DNA of 64,000 nt, taken from contig OY987243.1 in NCBI GenBank assembly GCA_963920765.1, forward strand, positions 27,585,419 to 27,649,418, written 5' to 3'. The notes below the pieces were generated by a model. The model did no database searches. It worked only from the letters and a program-made list of their open reading frames with translations, and was not told the origin of the DNA. Position 1 is the first letter of the stretch; every line of letters begins with the position of its first letter. Below, one piece after another: positions 58,043 through 64,000 of this stretch. This DNA comes from Ulota crispa. Lineage: Eukaryota; Streptophyta; Bryopsida; Orthotrichales; Orthotrichaceae. The translations under genes were made by a program, and so were the position numbers.

Positions 58043-60907
58043 ATGGCAATTCTCGTGTCGAATCCTGGTCCTGCAGAGATGGAGACATTAGGTGGAGGAA
58101 TTGCAGAGGTGGAGGGGATTATGAGCACCACTGCTTTTGAGTCGTTGCCAGTTTCAGAGCCCACCAAAAACGCCCTCAAGGACACCGGCTTCACTCACAT
58201 GACTGAGGTCTGCAACCCTAAACCTCTCTTCACCTTCAATTTTTGCTGAAAAAAAACTGAAACCTGTTTTTTTTTGTATCAAAACGTTGTTAGGCTTGTT
58301 TTTTCTTTTCTTTTTGCAATTTCAGACTTAATTAGCATGGTTGTTTTTTTATGCTGCAGATTCAAGCGAGGTCAATTCCGCAGCTTTTGTCCGGTCGTGA
58401 TGTTCTCGGCGCTGCGAGAACTGGATCTGGCAAAACGTTATCATTCGTAGTGCCTGCTGTTGAGTTGCTGTTTCACGCGCGCTTCATGCCACGGAACGGC
58501 ACTGGTGTGATTTTAATCTCTCCTACGAGAGAGCTTGCTATGCAGGTTAGTTAGACTTTCCATGATTTTGTAATTTTGTCAATAGAAAACCTCCCCCTCC
58601 CTCCACAAAGCATTCCAAATATTATTTAGATTTGCCAAAACCTTACCAATCTTAACCCTTAAAGACCGAGCTACTATAATACATAGTATGTACGCTGCTG
58701 TATAAGTGGCATTTGCTACCAACAAAAAGTTTTAATTTAGGATCTTGACAACCTCACTAGAACAGCAATGCTCTATATTCTGACTTCTTTGTTGATCTCA
58801 AATGTAATAAAGGTGTGGATGCACTCCAAATACAAGAAAAATACCCCGTATTGTACTGGTCGCAAAGGGCTGCGTGGTCCTTTAGGGGTTAATGCTGCTA
58901 GTTTTTTCTAAAATTATACCAACTGTGGATAGGACTGTGATTCGTGACTGAGCAGAGTTGCTGTTGAAGCATTTTATTCCTTTGTATTTTCCTCCTTCAC
59001 TTTGTTTGCGTGTGTACTCCTTCCTCATATTTATTTATGAAGTCTTAGACAGTGCTGTTAAAGTTTTTGCTGTTTTTTTTTTTGTTATCTTGAGACTGAA
59101 TTTGAAGCCTGTCCTGCAGATTTATGGAGTTGCACGGGACATCCTGACATACCACAAGCAAACACACGGTATTGTCATGGGGGGAGCCAATCGAAGAACG
59201 GAGGCTGAGAAGTTGACGAAAGGAGTGAACTTTTTGGTTGCAACCCCTGGTCGCCTTCTGGATCATCTTCAGAACACCAAAGGCTTTTTGTTCAAAAACC
59301 TCAAGGTTTGTCACAAATCTCATTTTTTAAGTCACATTTCTATCATGTAGACGTTATGTACTTGCCGATATTACTAAGCCAAAACACGTTGGAGATTTGT
59401 GGTCATATCACGTGTATGTCAGAGCTTCACGAAGTACTGAAAGTAAAACAATGGAAAACCGCATGTGTATGGATTGTTTATGAGCGAGGACAGAAACGAA
59501 TTGCTACACGTCTTTAATGGCCGTTGCAGTGCTTGGTCATAGATGAAGCAGATCGAATCCTGGAAATTGGGTTTGAGGAGGAAATGAAGCAAATTATCAA
59601 GTTGTTACCCAAGGATCGACAAACAGTGCTTTTCTCGGCAACCCAAACTACGAAGGTTTGTACATTACACTTTGGTATGCAAGTTTTGAGGTTCTCATTT
59701 TCTTGACTATTGATTCTAATCACTTAATATCTTCAGTCTTTAGCTATGAATCACATCACTCAGCTTGTTGCAAAATTTCTTAATGCTATTGCAGGTTGAG
59801 GATTTGGCTCGGGTGTCGTTTAAAAGGGCTCCTCTATACATTGGCGTAGACGACGGTCGATCCAAGGCCACAGTGGAAGGACTGGAGCAAGGATACTGTG
59901 TAGTTTCAAGTGCAAAACGTTTCTTACTCCTCTTCACCTTTTTGAAGAAAAACTTGAAAAAGAAGGTAAGGTATGTTTGCTTTTATGCATAGACTCGGTT
60001 TTTGAATGCACCAGCTCAAGGATGTTGTCAGGTGACGTAATAAGTCTGTAAACTGCAGATTATGGTATTCTTTTCGTCTTGCAACGCGGTGAAATTCCAT
60101 AGCGAACTTTTGAACTACATCGACATTCCCTGCCTTGATATTCACGGAAAACAGAAGCAACAGAAGAGAACATCAACGTACTTTGAGTTCTGTAATGCAG
60201 AAAAAGGTATCCTGCTTTGTACAGACGTTGCGGCGCGTGGGTTGGACATCCCAGCAGTGGATTGGATCATTCAGTATGACCCTCCAGATGACCCCAGGGA
60301 GTACATTCACAGAGTGGGACGCACTGCAAGAGGCGAAGGCTCTCAAGGGCATGCTCTCTTGTTTCTCATTCCTGAAGAGCTCGGCTTTCTTCGGTACCTC
60401 AAAGGTGCCAAAGTTCCATTGAGCGAGTATGAATTCCCCTCCAGCAAAATAGCCAACGTGCAGTCTCAACTGGAAAAGCTCGTGGAGAAGAATTTCTACC
60501 TTCATCAGTCAGCTCGTGACGCGTACCGGTCTTACTTGTTGGCTTACAACTCTCATGCTATGAAAGATATTTTTAATGTCCATCGGTTGGATTTACAGGT
60601 TAAGCCCCTTCTTAATAAATACCCCTTAATAAATTGATTTAAAAAACTCTCGATCTTTGTAGTTTCGAAAACCTTAAGTAGAGAAAACTAAGTTTAAGAT
60701 TTGTTGGGATTGTTGCAGGCTGTGGCTTCCTCATTTGGGTTCAGCTGTCCTCCAAAGGTGAACCTCAACCTTGACAGCAACGCATCGAAGTTCAGGAAAA
60801 AAGGCTCAAAAGCACCGGAGGAGCGTAGTGGGAAACATGGCTTTAACCCAAGCAATCCTTATGGTAAGAAAGCAGGTGGAGATAAAACCAAATTCGCTCG
60901 CTTTTAG
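58043..60907 (+). CDS. HAS1: DEAD-box ATP-dependent RNA helicase, HAS1/DDX18 type, seven exons
   Basis: A nucleolar helicase for pre-60S and pre-40S maturation; plant relatives are RH27 and RH51. Exons: 58043-58207, 58360-58545, 59120-59305, 59530-59655, 59795-59965, 60059-60598, 60719-60907 (520 residues). All six introns are GT-AG and phase 0. Motifs in order are F32/Q57 of the Q motif, ARTGSGKT (74-81), PTRELA (110-115), TPGR (159-162), DEAD (184-187), SAT (215-217), [10 protein letters not shown] (334-343) and HRVGRTAR (362-369). HAS1-specific blocks include [25 protein letters not shown] and DPPDDP. A DUF4217-like region follows, then a lysine-rich tail ending KFARF. The N-terminal extension is shorter than in Arabidopsis and closer to yeast HAS1. 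Expression is probably growth-linked through the telo-box and site II. Intron 2 holds a TTAA-type insert. No damage to the reading frame is seen. Confidence 0.97.
58652..58892 (+). repeat. Small TTAA-type element in helicase intron 2
   Basis: TTAA at 58652-58655 and 58889-58892; ends CCCTTAAAGACC and GGTCCTTTAGGGG; body 233 bp. It accounts for much of the 574 bp intron, by far the longest of the six, and leaves the splice sites untouched. Confidence 0.85.
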
Positions 60908-61360
60908 ATATTTACTAGGCTTTTCTTCAGCTTTTTATCCATTGATTTGGAGACTCAATGCAATGGAAATCTCTATTTTCTTGACTGGAGTTTTTTTTTT
61001 TTTCAATACTAGTTTAAGCTTTTTAAAGCATCAGTTTAAAATGACTGTAGATATGATGAGTTTAGCTTTTAGAATTAGAATGCACGTTAGGGATCTGCTG
61101 GGTTTACCTTTCTACTACGGCATGTTTTTTTTTTTCTTAATTTGCCGTGAGAATGGTATCTGTGGAAATCCTAAGTTTTTGTAGAAAAGTTGTAGCACAG
61201 TAGCTGGTTTTTATTACCTCCCGTATCTAGAGAACAGTAGGTCACTAGTTGGAGAGAAGGCAGAGATATGTCGCTCCTCTGAAATTCAAGTATTTATTTC
61301 TTATAGAGAACAAGTTTAGGTACCCGTTGGGCAACAACTTGATGCAAAGGAAACTCTCAG
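60908..61360. other. 3' UTR and downstream region of the helicase gene
   Basis: AT-rich sequence after the stop codon, probably holding the 3' UTR; a polyadenylation site was not fixed. The ORF at 60771-61184 is a frame-shifted shadow of exon 7 running into the UTR. Confidence 0.45.
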
Positions 61361-61545
61361 TGCAAACCATTTTATGCATGTACCCCTCTCCCTTGTTGGT
61401 CATTTGTTAAAAGACTTAACTGTAAACCACTTTACGCATGTATTTCTCTCTCCTTTTTTGATCTTTTGCCAAAAAGATTAAATGTAAACCACTTTATGCA
61501 TGTACTCTCTCATGTGTTGGTTAACAACAGTGTGACGGTTCACTA
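61361..61545 (+). repeat. Minisatellite, three units of about 61 bp
   Basis: Units begin at about 61361, 61421 and 61483 with TG(C/T)AAACCA(C/T)TTTA(T/C)GCATGTA followed by CTCTC and a TTG/TTTTG stretch. A second short duplication (CACCACAACACT...CTCAACCAATTAGA) follows at about 61552-61650. Confidence 0.7.
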
Positions 61546-61753
61546 GAAATTACACCACAACACTCTCTTTTAACCAATTAGATTGAGCCGCTTCATCAAA
61601 CATTAACATGTCATTGACAATTGCACCACAACACTATCTCAACCAATTAGAATGTGGATGTATTCTTTTATATATATTAGATATCTCATCAATGCGGTCT
61701 AGTTTGGAGGTCCTTTTTGAAGGTTTTCTATGAGATTTTTGTATTTATTTGTA

Positions 61754-62058
61754 AGGAAAATTTCATGGATACTCTTGAAGTTTGCAATAATTTCATAGAT
61801 ACCCCTGCTTTTTTCTGAAATTTCATAGATACCCTTGGATTAAAATTTTCAAGCTTTTTTTGTTTTGTTGTGCATGCCACTTCCTTTCTCCATTTGTGTG
61901 CACATTACTTCTTTCTTGTTACTTATGCGTACAAGGAAGAAGAAAAATGGCATGCACAACAAAAAAAACACTTCAAAATTTGGTCCAAGGGTATCTGTGA
62001 AATTTCTGAAATAGCAGAGGTATCTATGAAATTATTGCAAACTTCAGGGGTATCCATG
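61754..62058. repeat. Foldback MITE M2, right tip lost
   Basis: Begins AGGAAAATTTCATGGATAC and follows the M1 palindrome (42706-43014) to GGTATCCATGG, where the last about 10 bases are missing and unrelated sequence begins. ORF 61870-62217 is derived from it. Confidence 0.8.
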
Positions 62059-62456
62059 GTTTGCTGTTTGCTGCTTTTATTTTCATCTAGAAAACGTTAC
62101 TTTATTTTCTTTATGTTACATGCATGTTTCAAAGCAATTTTTCTAGTTCCAAAAATTACCTTAAATACTCAACTTCGATATACAACCAAGATAGACTTTG
62201 AAAACAGCCGTAATTAAAATTTTAGGCTTTGGACTCGAAACGAACAAATATTTACTTATGTGACTACAGTATTATGCTTACTCTTCTAATTAATTGGAAG
62301 GATGAATACTGAACTCTATGTTGCAAAACAACTGATAAATATTTGTAAGTGCAATGGCAGACTAGAGTAGAGGGTATGGGTATGATTTATGGATCATTGC
62401 GTACAATCTTTGTTAAAAATCAGCTCTAAATTGTTTTTGTAAGTTGTACTTTGTTA
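62059..62456. other. Unassigned interval
   Basis: No gene or repeat family was recognised between MITEs M2 and A4. Confidence 0.4.
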
Positions 62457-62458
62457 TA

Positions 62459-62829
62459 AGGTAGGCGCACCCATAAGCGTGGAAATAAGGGTTTTGGAGT
62501 AGGTAAAATAATTGAGTTATGAAATGGAAACCAAAATTATTGGCATCAATTTCAAGGTTCTAGCTACAAGCATTTGTTCACAAAGATTTTTCAAAGTCCA
62601 AAATCACTGAAATTGTAGGAACCATGTGTAAGAGATGCTAAAAACAAGGCTTGTTGGTTCTTAAATAGTGAGATGGGTACTCCAAACCTCATGCTTATCA
62701 CCCACAACCATCACTTCATTACTCATAACCATCACTCAGTCACCCACAACCATTTGTGTTTTTATTGATTAGTCCTGCCACTGTGAGGTGACGAGCATGG
62801 GGACGCAATGCTTATGGATGCTGCTACCT
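62459..62829 (+). repeat. MITE, AGGTAG family (A4), uninterrupted
   Basis: Left AGGTAGGCGCACCCATAAGCG, right GCTTATGGATGCTGCTACCT, TA on both sides (62457-62458, 62830-62831). It contains the empty TTAA site (TTCTTAAATAGTGAG near 62660) used as reference for the insertion in A2. Its left part has a small internal deletion relative to A3. Confidence 0.88.
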
Positions 62830-62831
62830 TA

Positions 62832-63340
62832 TATCTTTGTATTGTACAGTATGCTAGATGTTCCATTTAGGTTGCTCCACACCAATATCTCAACATTTTA
62901 TGCTACATAAATACTTAGTGTACTAATACCACAATCAATTTCATCTGTAATAAAGGGCTTGGCAACAACACCAAAGCGGCATCTGAGTTGTAAGTCATGT
63001 GAAATCTTTGAGTATAAAGTGTTGCATACGCCTCCAATTGATCATGTGATGAGTCATGAGGTAACTTTCCATGTTAAGGCAACCTAAATGCAATATTTTA
63101 TGTAAAGTATTTGGAATATCTTGGTTGTTAAAAGGTTGATCATAATTGCACTTTGTAAAAGTATGTACATATACACAATAATCTATAAGCATAGTAAATG
63201 TTTTTTTTCTGAAGTTTCAAAACCGCAAACAGAATTAGAAAATAACATTTTGGTCGAAATAAAAACAAAGGAATCTAAAAAGTAATTGAGGGCGTAGGAA
63301 TCACAAAGGTGGTTTAGATATAAGAGCCAATGTATATGAC
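62832..63340. other. Unassigned interval
   Basis: No supported gene. The minus ORFs at 62995-63192 and 63183-63485 have no recognisable motifs, and the latter runs into the E-type repeat. Confidence 0.4.
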
Positions 63341-64000
63341 TATACTGTATAGTACCAGGCAAGTATGAATTGTCTGGTGTATTGTTGCAATTCAAAGAAT
63401 TTTGCATAATACATAACAAAATTGGGATTTTGTTGTTTTGAATCATAGAGATTGATTCTTGTGCAATCCCTACCAAGCATATCAAATTTTGATTTCAAAA
63501 TACCAAAACCTTATTTTTGGTGAATTATTTGTATTAAATTCATGATTTTACATGAAAATTGATTGAAGAAAATTGCTGATGAATTTTTTAGATTTGATTG
63601 CATAGATGTGTAGGCATCAATATGCACATCCTTCCTTCTAACAAGTATTTCCAAAAAATGCTCCTACATTCCTTTTATGATGATGTCAATATTGAGATGA
63701 ACATGTTCACATTTTGTAAAATATATGTTTCTTTGTGATAATCAGATTTTGTTACTTGACTCATACACTATGACTAAATTTGTACCTTTGAACATGAAAA
63801 TATGTTTACTTAGCCAAAAGCTAGTTTGAAAATAAAAATATTTTTTTTTCAAATTTTGGTCTTACCACAACCCACATTGAACTCTTTGTCAATCATAATT
63901 TTGTTACTAAAATGTGTTTGTTTTAACATGAAAAATGTGCATATAGATGTTCCCTACACATCCATGCAATTGAATCTCAAAAGGTCATCACCAATTTTCT
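63341..64000. repeat. E-type element (E5), cut by the window end
   Basis: Starts TATACTGTATAGTACC and follows an E arm through the TATGCACATC block and the loop (TTTGTACCTTTGAACATG), then enters the inverted second arm (GTGCATATAGATGTTCCC near 63940). The remainder lies outside the window. Confidence 0.75.

Noticed and set aside
1..64000. tRNA, rRNA or organellar insertions
   Set aside because: No cloverleaf-compatible A and B box pairs, rRNA cores or organelle genes were recognised by reading; a tRNAscan or rRNA HMM search would be decisive.

Overview
The window looks like land-plant nuclear DNA: AT-rich, gene-poor and full of transposable elements. Three genes carry plant hallmarks. They are an ISWI-type chromatin remodeller with HAND-SANT-SLIDE domains (14873-18019, minus), a secreted eight-cysteine lipid-transfer protein (43370-44115, plus) and a HAS1/DDX18-type DEAD-box helicase in seven exons (58043-60907, plus). 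The helicase promoter has a telo-box and a site II motif, a plant ribosome-biogenesis signature. I cannot name the species. Low gene density, the repeat types and an intronless ISWI reading frame would fit a seed-free plant (bryophyte, lycophyte or fern), but that is inference. Each gene lies in an island of higher GC and lower repeat content, roughly 13.5-18.6 kb, 43.0-45.5 kb and 57.8-61.2 kb.

The rest is layered repeats, many of them foldback (near-palindromic) elements. The dominant group has ends TTAA-CCCCT...AGGGG-TTAA. I count about 18 copies or fragments covering roughly a fifth of the window, in several subfamilies of about 0.24, 0.35, 0.65, 0.73 and 0.93 kb. Several sit inside other repeats whose uninterrupted copies are also in the window. 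These filled/empty comparisons show that the inserted family duplicates TTAA, the target signature of piggyBac transposons.

Other layers are: (1) elements with TA at both edges and AGGTAG ends; (2) E-type foldbacks of about 0.86 kb at 11.7-13.1, 24.9-27.5 and 63.3-64.0 kb; (3) foldbacks with 9-11 bp target duplications (Mutator-like), including a 4.26 kb palindrome at 31782-36042; (4) a 146 bp CACTA-type MITE; (5) a decayed Tc1-like DD34E transposase at about 22.0-22.9 kb; (6) a 5'-truncated Ty3 chromovirus at 54420-57009; and (7) an LTR-like segment at 12131-12645 with arrays of perfect heat-shock-element pentamers before a TATA box.

Region by region: 0-13.5 kb is nested repeats; 13.6-18.5 kb is ISWI with probable spliced 3' UTR; 18.6-43 kb is repeats and decayed transposons without a confident gene; 43.0-44.7 kb is the lipid-transfer gene; 45.5-57.8 kb is repeats, tandem duplications and the Ty3 remnant; 57.9-60.9 kb is the HAS1 helicase; 61-64 kb is repeats. 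The three genes do not form a functional unit. No rRNA, tRNA or CRISPR array was recognised. All repeat calls come from reading and comparing the sequence by eye, so boundaries may shift by a few bases.
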